NCBI GenBank assembly: GCA_963728155.1
Contig: CAVSJF010000007.1
Span: 744,001 to 808,000 of the forward strand
Length of the DNA: 64,000 bases
Reading direction: 5' to 3'
Source of the DNA: JACVRW01 sp963728155
GTDB taxonomy: Bacteria; Actinomycetota; Thermoleophilia; Solirubrobacterales; Thermoleophilaceae
Below the pieces are notes generated by a model. It worked only from the letters and a program-made list of their open reading frames with translations. It was not told the DNA's origin and ran no database searches. The position numbers and the translations under genes are program-made. Shown here piece by piece: positions 36,725-45,342 of the stretch; position 1 is the stretch's first letter, and each line of letters starts with the position of its first letter.

Positions 36725-38345
36725 GCTTCTCGATCGCCTGCTCGCGCAGCTCGTGCTTCTTGATCTTCCCGGTCACGGTCATCGGGAACTCGCTGCAGCT
36801 CGCCACGTAGCGCGGAATCTTGAAGTGGGCGATCCTGCCGCGGCAGTACTCGCGCAGCTCGTCCTCGTCCACGGTCGCGTCCTCGCGGGCGATCACCCAG
36901 GCCATGATCTCCTCGCCGTAGCGCTCGTCGGGTACCCCGACCACCTGGACGTCGGCCACGGCGGGGTGGCCGTAGAGGAACTCCTCGATCTCGCGCGGGT
37001 AGACGTTCTCGCCGCCGCGGATGATCATGTCCTTGATGCGCCCGACGATTCGCACGTAGCCGTCCTCGTCCATCGTCGCGAGGTCGCCCGTGTGCATCCA
37101 CCCCTGCGAGTCGATCACCTCCTCGGTGCGCTCGGCGTCCGCCCAGTAGCCCGACATGACCGGATAGCCGCGGGCGCGAAACTCGCCCGATTCGCCGCGC
37201 GGGACGGTCTTGCCGCCGGCCGGGTCGACGATCTTGATCTCGGTGTGCGCCATGGCCCGGCCGACGGTCTCGCAGCGGTGCTCGATCGTGTCGTCGCGGC
37301 GCACCATCGTCGTGACCGGCGAGGTCTCGGTCATGCCGAAGGCGATCGTCATCTCCTCGATGCCCATCTCGGTGCCGACCCGGCGCATGATCTCCATCGG
37401 GCAGGGCGAGCCGGCCATGATCCCGGTGCGCAGGCTCGACACGTCGAACTCCGAGAAGCGCGGGTGGTCGAGCTCGGCGATGAACATCGTCGGCACTCCG
37501 TAGAGGCTGGTGGCGCGCTCGCCGGCGACCGCCTCGAGCGTGGCCTCCGGGTCGAAGGCGTCCTCGGGATAGACGATGCAGGCCCCGGTCAGGCTGCAGG
37601 CCAGGTTGCCCATCACCATCCCGAAGCAGTGGTAGAGCGGCACGGGGATGCAGACCCGGTCGGCCTCCGTGTAGCCGAGGATGTCGCTCAGCAGCAGCGC
37701 GTTGTTGAGGATGTTGTGGTGGGTGAGCGTGGCGCCCTTGGGGCGGCCCGTGGTGCCGCTCGTGTACTGGATGTTGATCGGGTCGTCGAAGTCGAGCTCG
37801 TCCATCCGCGCGCGCAGGTCGGCCTCGCCGGGTCCGTCCTCGCCCGCGGCCAGCGCCTCCCACTCGGGCGAGTCGAGCAGGATCACGTGGGCCAGGTCGG
37901 GGAGCTCGCCGCGCACCTCCTCGACCATCGCGCCGTAGTCCGAGCCCTTGAACTCCGGGGCGGCCACCAGCGCGCGGCAGCCCGACTGGCGCAGCGCGTA
38001 CTCGAGCTCCGAGGTGCGGTATGCCGGGTTGATGTTGACCAGGATCACGCCGAGCTTGGCCGTGGCGTACTGCGTGAGGGCCCACTCGTAGCGGTTGGGA
38101 CTCCACACGCCCAGGCGGTGGCCCTTCTCGAGGCCCAGACCCATCAGGCCGCGCGCCAGACGGTCCACGGCGGCATTGAGCTCGGCCCAGGTAAAGCGCG
38201 CTTCCTGGTGGCAGGACACGAGCGCCTCGGAGTCAGGAACCCGCGCCGCGGTGCGCTCGAGGTTCGCGCCGATCGTCTCTCCCAGCAGCGGAATGGCGCC
38301 GGTGCCGTGGGCGTAGGAGTCGAGCCGCCCGGGGCCCGTGGTCAC
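36693..38345 (-). CDS. Acyl-CoA synthetase (AMP-binding family)
   Basis: This is an intact 550-aa protein with GTG 38345 overlapping the stop of the quinone oxidoreductase (GTGA). Signature motifs are the P-loop IQYTSGTTGRPKGATLTHHN (~195), TIAFGMTETSPVTT (~340), WMHTGDLATMDEDGYVRIVGR and the hinge RIKDMIIRGGENVYPREIEE. The catalytic Lys motif is MTVTGKIKKHELREQ near the end. It activates a carboxylic acid to acyl-AMP and acyl-CoA. Sequence style suggests a medium/long-chain fatty acid ligase, but substrate is not defined. Confidence 0.88.
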   Translation of the reverse strand: MTTGPGRLDSYAHGTGAIPLLGETIGANLERTAARVPDSEALVSCHQEARFTWAELNAAVDRLARGLMGLGLEKGHRLGVWSPNRYEWALTQYATAKLGVILVNINPAYRTSELEYALRQSGCRALVAAPEFKGSDYGAMVEEVRGELPDLAHVILLDSPEWEALAAGEDGPGEADLRARMDELDFDDPINIQYTSGTTGRPKGATLTHHNILNNALLLSDILGYTEADRVCIPVPLYHCFGMVMGNLACSLTGACIVYPEDAFDPEATLEAVAGERATSLYGVPTMFIAELDHPRFSEFDVSSLRTGIMAGSPCPMEIMRRVGTEMGIEEMTIAFGMTETSPVTTMVRRDDTIEHRCETVGRAMAHTEIKIVDPAGGKTVPRGESGEFRARGYPVMSGYWADAERTEEVIDSQGWMHTGDLATMDEDGYVRIVGRIKDMIIRGGENVYPREIEEFLYGHPAVADVQVVGVPDERYGEEIMAWVIAREDATVDEDELREYCRGRIAHFKIPRYVASCSEFPMTVTGKIKKHELREQAIEKLRLSAAAPSA

Positions 38346-39307
38346 GGGGTGAAGACGACCTTTCCGAACAGGTCGCCGGCAAGCATCTCCTCGAAGCCCT
38401 GACGCGCTTCCTTCAGCGGGAGCTGCGAGGAGATCTCCGGGCGGGCGCCGGTGTCGGCGCAGAAGCGCGCCAGGCGGACCAGCTCGTCGCGGGTGCCCAT
38501 GGTCGAGCCCACCACCGACAGCTGGAGGAAGAAGATGCGGTTGAGCTCGGCCGGCGGCGCCTGCCCGCTGGTCGCACCCGAGACGACGAGCGTGCCGCCG
38601 GGCTTGAGGGAGCGCAGCGAGTGGCCCCAGGTCGCCTCGCCCACGGTCTCGAGGACGGCATCGACGCGTTCGGGCAGCCGGGCGCCGGACTCGAATGCCT
38701 CGTCCGCTCCCAGGTCGAGAGCACGGGCCCGCTTGTCCTCCGAGCGGCTCGTCGCCCAGACCCGCAATCCGGCCGCGCGGCCGAGCGCGATCAGCGCGGT
38801 GGCCACGCCGCCGCCCGCGCCCTGTACGAGCACGGTCGCCCCTGGCGCCACATTCGCGCGCGTGAACAGCATGCGGTAGGCGGTCAGCCACGCCGTGGGC
38901 AGGCAGGCGGCCTCCTCGAAGGACAGCTCGGGCGGCTTGGGCACGAGGTTGCCGAGCGGAACGGCCACCTTCTCGGCCAGGGTGCCGGGATGTCGCTCCG
39001 ACAGCAGCGAGCGCTTGGGATCCATCGTCTCGTCGCCGCGCCAACCCAGGCTCGAGATGACCGAATGGACGACGACCTCGTTGCCTTCCTCGTCCAGCCC
39101 CGCGGCGTCGCAGCCGAGGATCATCGGCAGGCTCTTCTCGTCCAGGCCGACCCCGCGCAGCGACCACAGGTCGTGGTGGTTGAGCGCGGCGGCCTTGACG
39201 GTCACGGTCGTCCAGCCGTCCGGCACCTCGGGGTCGGGACGCTCCCCTGACTCCAATCCGGAGAGCGGGTCGTCGGCGTTAGTGCGGGCGGCGTAGACGG
39301 CGAACAC
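38342..39307 (-). CDS. Zinc-less quinone oxidoreductase-like MDR protein
   Basis: This is an intact 321-aa protein from GTG 39307 (VFAVYAARTNADDPLSGLES). MDR fold: ALNHHDLWSLRGVG, MILGCDAAGLDEEGNEVVVH, then the nucleotide site LVQGAGGGVATALIALGRAA (~150). The C-terminus is LAGDLFGKVVFTP. The usual structural-zinc Cys cluster is absent, as in quinone or enoyl reductases that use NADPH. It sits between a GST and the acyl-CoA ligase in one leftward run, 31 nt after the GST stop. Confidence 0.82.
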   Translation of the reverse strand: MFAVYAARTNADDPLSGLESGERPDPEVPDGWTTVTVKAAALNHHDLWSLRGVGLDEKSLPMILGCDAAGLDEEGNEVVVHSVISSLGWRGDETMDPKRSLLSERHPGTLAEKVAVPLGNLVPKPPELSFEEAACLPTAWLTAYRMLFTRANVAPGATVLVQGAGGGVATALIALGRAAGLRVWATSRSEDKRARALDLGADEAFESGARLPERVDAVLETVGEATWGHSLRSLKPGGTLVVSGATSGQAPPAELNRIFFLQLSVVGSTMGTRDELVRLARFCADTGARPEISSQLPLKEARQGFEEMLAGDLFGKVVFTP

Positions 39308-39338
39308 GCGGGGCAGCTTATCCCGCGCTCGCCGGCGG

Positions 39339-40031
39339 TCAGTCCGCGGGCGCCTTGACCTGGCCGATGAACCCGCGCACGTCCGCGGCCGGCTCCGAAT
39401 AGGCCTCGCCCAGCGCCGACTCGACCGCATCCATGTAGTCCTCCGCCCAGGCCGGGAACTCGTAGTCGATCCCGCGCAGGAACTCGAGCGTCGCCGCCCA
39501 GCGGATATCGGCAATCGACGGCCGGTCGCCGCCGACGAACCTCCTGGCGTCGAGGAACCAGTCGCGGAAGGCCTCGAGCGGCGCGCCCAGCGCCTCCTCG
39601 GCGTCCTCTCGCGCTTTGGCCTTCAGGTCGTCGCCGGCGTCGGAGGTTGCCACCTCGCCTGGATACTGTGGGAAGCCCAGCGCGGGGTAGGTCGCGCGCG
39701 CCATGAGCGGGTAGAAGGTGCCGACGAGGTAGAACATCGCGCTGTCTACCATCGCCCGCTCGCCCGGGTCCGTGGGGTAGAGCCGGTCCAGCCCATGCTT
39801 GTTGCAGAGGTACTGCATGATCGCGCAGCTCTCCCAGATCGAGCCCCTGGGCAGGCCCTCCTCCTCGAGCAGCGGCGTGAGGTCGGCCGGGTCCTTTGAG
39901 AGGAACTCACGCGTGCTCTTCTTGCCCCACACGTCCCTCTCCTCGAAGTCGAGCCCCGCGGCCCTCACGAAGATCCGGGCGGTGAGGTTGTTCACGCTGG
40001 GCAACAGCACGCTCAGGGTGTTCTCGGCCAT
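39339..40031 (-). CDS. Glutathione S-transferase family protein
   Basis: This is an intact 230-aa protein from ATG 40031 with an upstream AGGAGG-like site. The N-terminal thioredoxin-like domain is SVLLPSVNNLTARIFVRAAG, then PADLTPLLEEEGLPRGSIWESCAIMQYL (quoted in part), containing the conserved ES pair. The helical C-terminal domain has the N-cap motif VGGDRPSIADIRWAATLEFL. The last ~15 residues form a non-family tail. It lies inside the leftward ligase cluster, so conjugation or isomerisation of a CoA-pathway intermediate is possible. Confidence 0.82.
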   Translation of the reverse strand: MAENTLSVLLPSVNNLTARIFVRAAGLDFEERDVWGKKSTREFLSKDPADLTPLLEEEGLPRGSIWESCAIMQYLCNKHGLDRLYPTDPGERAMVDSAMFYLVGTFYPLMARATYPALGFPQYPGEVATSDAGDDLKAKAREDAEEALGAPLEAFRDWFLDARRFVGGDRPSIADIRWAATLEFLRGIDYEFPAWAEDYMDAVESALGEAYSEPAADVRGFIGQVKAPAD

Positions 40032-40093
40032 GCGCTCCTCCTACTGGTAGCGGTCCCCTTGGGCGATCGGTACTTTCGCATTGCCCTCCCGAT

Positions 40094-41386
40094 CTAGTGC
40101 TCGAGCAGTTTGGACTTGTAGTCGCTCCGCTGCAAGCTGCCCCACGGTACGAGGTCCACCTGCGTCTGGACCACGAGCGTGTTGCGGAGGCGCTCGCGGA
40201 TCGCCTCGGCCAACTCGGCCTGCGCGCTCTCGCCGGCCGCGAGCTCGACGCTGACCGGCAGGGGCGGATCCTGCTTTACGCCGGCGCCCCGAGGCCTGAC
40301 CAGGATGGGCCCGCTGGTCCTGGGGGCGAATTCGCCGACTACCTCCCGGATGGCGGACGGGAACACGTTGACGCCGCGGACGATCAGCATGTCGTCGGTG
40401 CGTCCGACGCAGCGCACCCGGGGCCCGGTCCGCCCGCAGGGGCACGGCCTCGTGCGAACCTCGACGTGGTCGCGCGTGCGAAAGCGAAGCAGCGGCGCCG
40501 CCCGGTGCCGGAGGTGGGTCAGCACGAGCTCACCAGTGGCCCCGTCCTCGAGCTCGTGCGCCGACCCGGAGTCCGGGTCGATCACCTCGGGGTGTACGTC
40601 GCCGCGCGCGCCGAGGTGCATGCCGTCCTGCTCCTCGCACTCTCCCCAGAGCGAGACGCCGATGTCGCCGATGCCCATCGCCTCGGTCACCCGAGCGCCC
40701 CAGCCCTCCTCGAGCTTCGCGCGGAACCCCGGCTCGCCGCCGCCGGGCTCGCCCGCCACGAGCACGCGTTCGACGCTCGAGCCCACCAGGTCGAACCTCC
40801 GCTCCGCCGCCCACTCGACCAGGCGCTGGGCATACGACGGGGTCATGACCGCGGCTTGGGGGCGAAGGGCCTCGATCACGCGCATCAGGCGCTCGGTGTT
40901 GCCGGTGCCGACCGGGATGTGGCACAGGCCCAGGCGGTCGAAGGCCGCCAGCGCCACCCCCGCCACGAACGGGCCGGCGTTGTAGGTGCTCGCCACGCCC
41001 TGGCCGGCGACCACGCCGGAGGCCGCGTAGCTGCGGGCCGACGCCGTGACCCAGCGTTCGAGGTCGCCCGCGGTGAGCGGGATGTAGCTGGGCGTGCCGG
41101 TGGTCCCGCTGGTCGAGTAGATCCGGACGATCTCGGATGGGTCAGTACACAGGTGCGCGCCGATGGGATCGGCCGGAGTGCAGGTGGCGCGGATCTCGCT
41201 CTTCTCGGTCAGCGGAAGGCCTGCGATGTCCGCCAGGCCGCCCAGTTGTGCGGCGGACGCCACCCCGAGCTTGTCGCGGTAGAAGGCCGAGCGCTCGAGC
41301 AGGTAGGCGAGCTGGCCGCGGTAGGACGCGTCGTCTGAGCGAAGCTGCTCCGCCCACGGCTTCCTCTCCTGGTTCGACACGGCCAT
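40094..41386 (-). CDS. Phenylacetate-CoA ligase-like (PaaK family) adenylate-forming enzyme
   Basis: This is an intact 430-aa protein from ATG 41386. The N-terminus is RGQLAYLLERSAFYRDKLGV. The P-loop is IVRIYSTSGTTGTPSYIPLT (~95). The middle motif is TEAMGIGDIGVSLWGECEEQ, and CPCGRTGPRVRCVGR with MLIVRGVNVFPSAIREVV closes the family pattern. The length fits PaaK-type enzymes that make aryl- or acyl-CoA thioesters. Its ATG overlaps the stop of the citrate-synthase-like gene by one base (TGATG), so the two are made together and probably act in one pathway. Confidence 0.84.
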   Translation of the reverse strand: MAVSNQERKPWAEQLRSDDASYRGQLAYLLERSAFYRDKLGVASAAQLGGLADIAGLPLTEKSEIRATCTPADPIGAHLCTDPSEIVRIYSTSGTTGTPSYIPLTAGDLERWVTASARSYAASGVVAGQGVASTYNAGPFVAGVALAAFDRLGLCHIPVGTGNTERLMRVIEALRPQAAVMTPSYAQRLVEWAAERRFDLVGSSVERVLVAGEPGGGEPGFRAKLEEGWGARVTEAMGIGDIGVSLWGECEEQDGMHLGARGDVHPEVIDPDSGSAHELEDGATGELVLTHLRHRAAPLLRFRTRDHVEVRTRPCPCGRTGPRVRCVGRTDDMLIVRGVNVFPSAIREVVGEFAPRTSGPILVRPRGAGVKQDPPLPVSVELAAGESAQAELAEAIRERLRNTLVVQTQVDLVPWGSLQRSDYKSKLLEH

Positions 41387-42171
41387 CAGCCGGCGCCGGG
41401 CTTGTACTCCACCGCTTCCTCGGCTCTGGCGGCCATGAGGAACCCAAGCGGCCGCTCGCGCTCCTCGGCCAGGTGAGCGAGTAGCCCCGCCGTGCGCGCG
41501 AGGATCGGCACCGCCTTGACCGTGGCCGACGAGAAGCCGAGGTCGAGCATCACCGCCGCTATGGGCATCGCCACGTTCATCGTAAGGGGCCTGCCCCAGA
41601 CCTCCGCGGCCGCCTCGCGCAGGCATCGGGCGAGCGCTACGTAAGGACCGCTGACCCCGCGCTGGTCGGCCAGCTCGAGGATCCGCTCGGCGCGCGGGTC
41701 GAGCGGACGATGGAGCGGATGGCCGAAGCCCGGCAGCTTCTCTCCCTCGGCGTGCACCGCACGGGCTACCTCTCCCGCCGCGGCGGCCGCCTCGGCCCCG
41801 GAGGCCACCTTGCGCTGGGTCGCCTCGAGCAGCTCCGCGCAGGCCTCGGAAGTGCCGAGGACGACAGGGCCCGCCCCGAGTATCCCCGCTGCCACGGCGC
41901 CCTGGAGCGATCCCGGGTCGGCGGCCAGTGTCATGCGCGCGGCGACGTTGGTGGGCATCATGCCGTGCTCCGCTATGGCCACGAGCAGCAGGTCGAGGAA
42001 GAAGGCCTGGTCCTCGGTCGGCTCCCGGCCGGTGAGCAGGAGATGGAAGTACTCGGTGAAGCTCAGGCGTCCCATCAGGTCGCCACACAGGTCGCGTCCC
42101 CGTACCTCGACCCTGTCGGAGTACGCGCGGCTCACGTGGCTCACGGCCGGCCCGGTCCTGCCGATCTGCAT
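41386..42171 (-). CDS. Citrate synthase superfamily protein, citryl-CoA-lyase-like
   Basis: This is an intact 261-aa protein from ATG 42171, short compared with citrate synthase (about 380-430 aa). Family segments are SFTEYFHLLLTGREPTEDQ, MMPTNVAARMTLAADPGSLQ (~75-95), GEKLPGFGHPLHRPLDPRAE (catalytic-His region, ~145) and SGPYVALARCLREAAAEVWG. The N-terminus begins IGRTGPAVSHVSRAYSDRVE, as in small citryl-CoA lyase-like proteins. It may form or cleave a citryl-type thioester made with the ligase encoded immediately downstream. It is the first clear gene of the leftward cluster. Confidence 0.78.
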   Translation of the reverse strand: MQIGRTGPAVSHVSRAYSDRVEVRGRDLCGDLMGRLSFTEYFHLLLTGREPTEDQAFFLDLLLVAIAEHGMMPTNVAARMTLAADPGSLQGAVAAGILGAGPVVLGTSEACAELLEATQRKVASGAEAAAAAGEVARAVHAEGEKLPGFGHPLHRPLDPRAERILELADQRGVSGPYVALARCLREAAAEVWGRPLTMNVAMPIAAVMLDLGFSSATVKAVPILARTAGLLAHLAEERERPLGFLMAARAEEAVEYKPGAG

Positions 42172-42188
42172 GCCGACTCGAGCCTCGG

Positions 42189-42278
42189 CTAGGAGGCCTC
42201 TACGGCGGCCTTGATCGCCCGCCCGAAGTCGCCCCGCTTGGTTTTGATCCCGGTGGTCACCTCGAAGCTGCCGACCAT
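42189..42278 (-). CDS. Possible 29-residue ORF or gene remnant
   Basis: ATG 42278 to a TAG at 42189 encodes MVGSFEVTTGIKTKRGDFGR and nine more residues ending AAVEAS. It lies 17 nt before the citrate-synthase-like gene on the same strand and has no good ribosome site. It could be a leader ORF or the C-terminal remnant of a lost gene. The rest of the 221-nt gap (42172-42392) shows nothing else clear. Confidence 0.25.
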   Translation of the reverse strand: MVGSFEVTTGIKTKRGDFGRAIKAAVEAS

Positions 42279-42392
42279 GGGCACATGATCGCGGATTGCG
42301 CGCGGGCGCGCAGCGCCGGCGCGGAGGGGGTTGGACGATTTAACCGCCGTATGTGCGAACAGGTCGGCCGACTCCCCTGCGTGCGAGCGGCT

Positions 42393-43511
42393 TCAGCTTC
42401 GGTAGCTGACCTCCTCGCGCGCCCCCGACTCCGCCGAGCGCAGGATCGCGTCGCACACCTCGGCGCAGCGGTAGCCGTCCTCGAACGTCGCTCCGTGCGG
42501 CGCCACGCCGGAGTCGTCGCGGATCGCGCTGAGCAGGTGGTGCAGTTCGTGCACGAAGCTGTGCTCCCAGCCGATGATGTGGCCGTGCGGCCACCACCAC
42601 TCCCAGAAGGGGTGGTCGGCCTCCGACACGAGAACGGTCCGGAAGCCCTGCGCCGACTCCGCCGGGGTCGATTCGGCGAGGTGCACCTGCAGCTCGTTCA
42701 GGCGCTCGAGGTCGAAGGCGATCGAGCCCTTTGAGCCGTTGATCTCCCAGCTCAGGGCGTTCTTTCGCCCCGTGGCGAAGCGCGACGCCTCGATCGTGCC
42801 CACCGCGCCGTCGTCGAACGCGACGACGGACTCGAACGCGTCGTCGACCTCGCGCCCGGGCTTGAAGGTGGCGGTGGTGGCCGCCACCGATCCGATCTCG
42901 CCCACGAGGTAGCGCGCCAGGTCGATCACGTGCGCTCCGAGGTCGCCGAGGGCTCCCGAGCCCGCGGCCGCCTTCTCGAAGCGCCAGACCTCGTCGTCGA
43001 CCGTCCCCCACTCCTGCAGGTAGCGCCCGCGGAAGTGGAAGATCTCGCCGAGCTCGCCCGCCTCGATCATCTGACGCGCCAGCCGGACCGCGGGCACGAA
43101 GCGGTAGTTGAACGCGCACATGTGCTTGACCCCGGCGGCCTCGACGCGCTGCCACGCGTCGTAGGACTCATCCGCGTCGCGCCCCAGTGGCTTCTCGCAG
43201 ATCACGTGCTTGCCCGCCTCCGCGGCCGCAATCGACGGCTCGGTGTGCAGGTTGTTCGGGCCCGAGTTGTCGAACACCTGGATGCGGTCGTCGGCCACGA
43301 GGTCGTGCCAGTCGGTCACGTAGCTCTCGAAGCCGTAGCGCTGCGCAGCTTCGGACACCGCCTCCTCGTTGCGCCCGGCGATGGCCACCAGCTTCGGCAC
43401 GTACGGTGGCGGCCATGCCATGTAGGGCAGCGTCTTGTAGGCGTTGGAATGGGCCTTGCCCATGAAGGCGTAGCCCAGCATGCCGATCCCGATCTCCTCC
43501 ACTTCGGCCAT
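42393..43511 (-). CDS. Gfo/Idh/MocA-family oxidoreductase
   Basis: This is an intact 372-aa protein from ATG 43511. The Rossmann start is IGIGMLGYAFMGKAHSNAYK with LVAIAGRNEEAVSEAA. The cofactor/catalytic motif is AGKHVICEKPLGRDADESYD (the EKP Lys). The C-terminal substrate domain has HMCAFNYRFVPAVRLARQMI and GALGDLGAHVIDLARYLVGE. Such enzymes oxidise or reduce sugars, inositols and amino sugars with NAD(P). It is the last gene of the left arm of the divergent catabolic cluster, 4 nt after the TIM-barrel epimerase. Confidence 0.87.
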   Translation of the reverse strand: MAEVEEIGIGMLGYAFMGKAHSNAYKTLPYMAWPPPYVPKLVAIAGRNEEAVSEAAQRYGFESYVTDWHDLVADDRIQVFDNSGPNNLHTEPSIAAAEAGKHVICEKPLGRDADESYDAWQRVEAAGVKHMCAFNYRFVPAVRLARQMIEAGELGEIFHFRGRYLQEWGTVDDEVWRFEKAAAGSGALGDLGAHVIDLARYLVGEIGSVAATTATFKPGREVDDAFESVVAFDDGAVGTIEASRFATGRKNALSWEINGSKGSIAFDLERLNELQVHLAESTPAESAQGFRTVLVSEADHPFWEWWWPHGHIIGWEHSFVHELHHLLSAIRDDSGVAPHGATFEDGYRCAEVCDAILRSAESGAREEVSYRS

Positions 43512-43515
43512 GCGA

Positions 43516-44517
43516 TCAGTCCTCCCGCGCGAACGCGGCATCGAAGGCCACGGTCGAGGGCGCGAAGTCGGTGGCGCGCACGAAGCCCAGCGCGTCGGGC
43601 GCGCCCCAGTCGCGGTCCATCCCCGAGTCCTCCCACTCGATCGACAACGGCCCGTCGTAGCCGATCCGGTTGAGCACGCGGAACACGTCCTCGAAGTCGA
43701 CGTCACCGTGGCCCGGCGACACGAACGTCCAGCCGCGCTCGGGCTCCCCGAAGTCGATGTGCGAGCCCAGGATCGAGCGGCGCCCGTCGAGGCGCTTGAT
43801 CGAGTCCTTGACGTGCACGTGGTAGATGCGGTCGGCGAACTGCTCGATGAACGCACCCGAGTCGAGGAACTGATGCGCGAAGTGGGAGGGGTCGAAGTTG
43901 ATGCCGAATCCCTCGCGCCGGCCGATCGCCTCGAGCGTCTTCTCGGTCGTGGGGAAGTCGTAGGCGATCTCGGTGGGGTGCACCTCGAGGCCGAACTTCA
44001 CGCCCTCCTCGTCGAACACGTCGATGATCGGGTTCCAGCGTTCGGCGAAGTCCTCGTAGCCGCGCTGCACCTCGTCCCAGTCGTTGGGCGGGAACGAGTA
44101 GAGCATGTGCCACACACGCGAGCCGGTGAAGCCCGTGACCACGTCCACGCCGAGCTTTGCCGCCGCACGCGCGGTGTCTTTCATCTTCTCGGCGGCGCGC
44201 TGCCTGACCCCCTCAGGGTCGCCGTCGCCCCACACGTCGGGGGGCAGCACCGCTCCGTGACGTGAATCGATCGGGTCGCACACGGCCTGCCCGACGAGGT
44301 GGGCGCCGATGGCCCAGCACTGCAGGCCGTGACGCTCGAGCAGCTCGCGCTTGGCGCGCACGTAGCCGTCGTCGGCCAGCGCCTCGTCGACCTCGAAGTG
44401 GTCGCCCCAGCAGGCCAGCTCGAGGCCGTCGAAGCCCCACTCGCCGCACTTCGCGGCCAGGTCCTCGATCGGCAGGTCGGCCCACTGGCCGGTGAACAGC
44501 GTGACGGGTCGTGCCAT
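43516..44517 (-). CDS. Sugar phosphate isomerase/epimerase-like TIM-barrel protein (second in operon)
   Basis: This is an intact 333-aa AP-endonuclease-2-like barrel from ATG 44517. Metal-site residues are spread through KFGLEVHPTEIAYD (Glu), GFGINFDPSHFAHQFLDS (Asp, His), YHVHVKDSIKRLDG (His) and LSIEWEDSGMDRD (Glu). Members interconvert or dehydrate keto-sugars and inososes. It differs in length and sequence from the other barrel at 47437, so the pathway probably has two separate isomerisation-type steps. It is followed by the Gfo/Idh/MocA gene with a 4-nt gap. Confidence 0.86.
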   Translation of the reverse strand: MARPVTLFTGQWADLPIEDLAAKCGEWGFDGLELACWGDHFEVDEALADDGYVRAKRELLERHGLQCWAIGAHLVGQAVCDPIDSRHGAVLPPDVWGDGDPEGVRQRAAEKMKDTARAAAKLGVDVVTGFTGSRVWHMLYSFPPNDWDEVQRGYEDFAERWNPIIDVFDEEGVKFGLEVHPTEIAYDFPTTEKTLEAIGRREGFGINFDPSHFAHQFLDSGAFIEQFADRIYHVHVKDSIKRLDGRRSILGSHIDFGEPERGWTFVSPGHGDVDFEDVFRVLNRIGYDGPLSIEWEDSGMDRDWGAPDALGFVRATDFAPSTVAFDAAFARED

Positions 44518-44531
44518 CGTTGCTCTCTTTC

Positions 44532-45341
44532 TCAGTTCGCGGTTTCAGGGTCGCCGGCCACCTCGATGGGCACGCCGGCACGGCGGTATTCGTCCACGGT
44601 CGCGGCCGGGAGGCCGAAGTCGACGATCAGCAGATCGAGCTCGTCGGCGCGCGACATCGTCAGCAGGGAGGAGCGGCCGAACTTGCTGGAATCGATCAGC
44701 GCCACGCAGGTGCGCGCCACCCCGCGTGCCGCGTTCACCACGTCGGCCAGCGGCCGGCGAGAGGTCGTGAGGCCCTGCTCGAGCGTGATCCCGGCCGCCG
44801 ATATGAAGGCCAGGTCGATGTTCAGCCCGGACAGGAACTCGTAGGCCCAGCGCCCGCCGATCAGCTTCATGTGGGGGTCGACCTCGCCCGGCGTGACGAT
44901 CACGTGGATCGACTCCGCCGACACCTCGAAGGCGATGGCCGGCGAGTTGGTGACAAGCGTGATCATCTGGGGAGGGTTCGCCTCGAGTGCGCGAGCCAGG
45001 GCCAGGCAGGTGGAGGAGGAGTCGAGGAAGATCGTCGCGTTGTCGGTGACCAGCCGAGCGGCGTGCCCGGCGATGGCGGACTTCGCCTCGCGGCTCTGCG
45101 CCACGCGGCCGTCCCAGGCCGTCTCGATGCGCTCTTCGCCGATCTGCCCGTTGATCGCTCGCGCGCCACCGTGCACGCGCTCGATCAGGCCCTCCGCGGA
45201 CAGCTCGGCCAGGTCGCGGTGGACGGTGATGGCCGACACGTCGTGCGCATCGGCGAGGTTGGCGATGGACACGCCGCCCTCGCGGCGGATCCGCTCCAGC
45301 ATCTGCGCACGGCGCAGAGCGGGTGGGACGGTCGGGCTCAC
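44532..45341 (-). CDS. DeoR-family transcriptional regulator
   Basis: This is an intact 269-aa protein from GTG 45341, one nt after the creatininase stop. The N-terminal helix-turn-helix is RRAQMLERIRREGGVSIANL with VSAITVHRDLAELSAEGLIE. The C-terminal sensor domain contains IFLDSSSTCLALARALEAN (phosphosugar-binding loop) and VALIDSSKFGRSSLLTM. DeoR proteins usually repress sugar operons and are released by a phosphorylated sugar. Its position inside the left arm makes it the natural regulator of the divergent promoter near 49.8 kb. Confidence 0.88.
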   Translation of the reverse strand: MSPTVPPALRRAQMLERIRREGGVSIANLADAHDVSAITVHRDLAELSAEGLIERVHGGARAINGQIGEERIETAWDGRVAQSREAKSAIAGHAARLVTDNATIFLDSSSTCLALARALEANPPQMITLVTNSPAIAFEVSAESIHVIVTPGEVDPHMKLIGGRWAYEFLSGLNIDLAFISAAGITLEQGLTTSRRPLADVVNAARGVARTCVALIDSSKFGRSSLLTMSRADELDLLIVDFGLPAATVDEYRRAGVPIEVAGDPETAN

Positions 45342-45342
45342 C

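Noticed and set aside
36753..38402. 549-codon + strand frame opposite the acyl-CoA ligase
   Set aside because: Antisense shadow with compositionally biased product; the ligase on the other strand has all adenylate-forming motifs.
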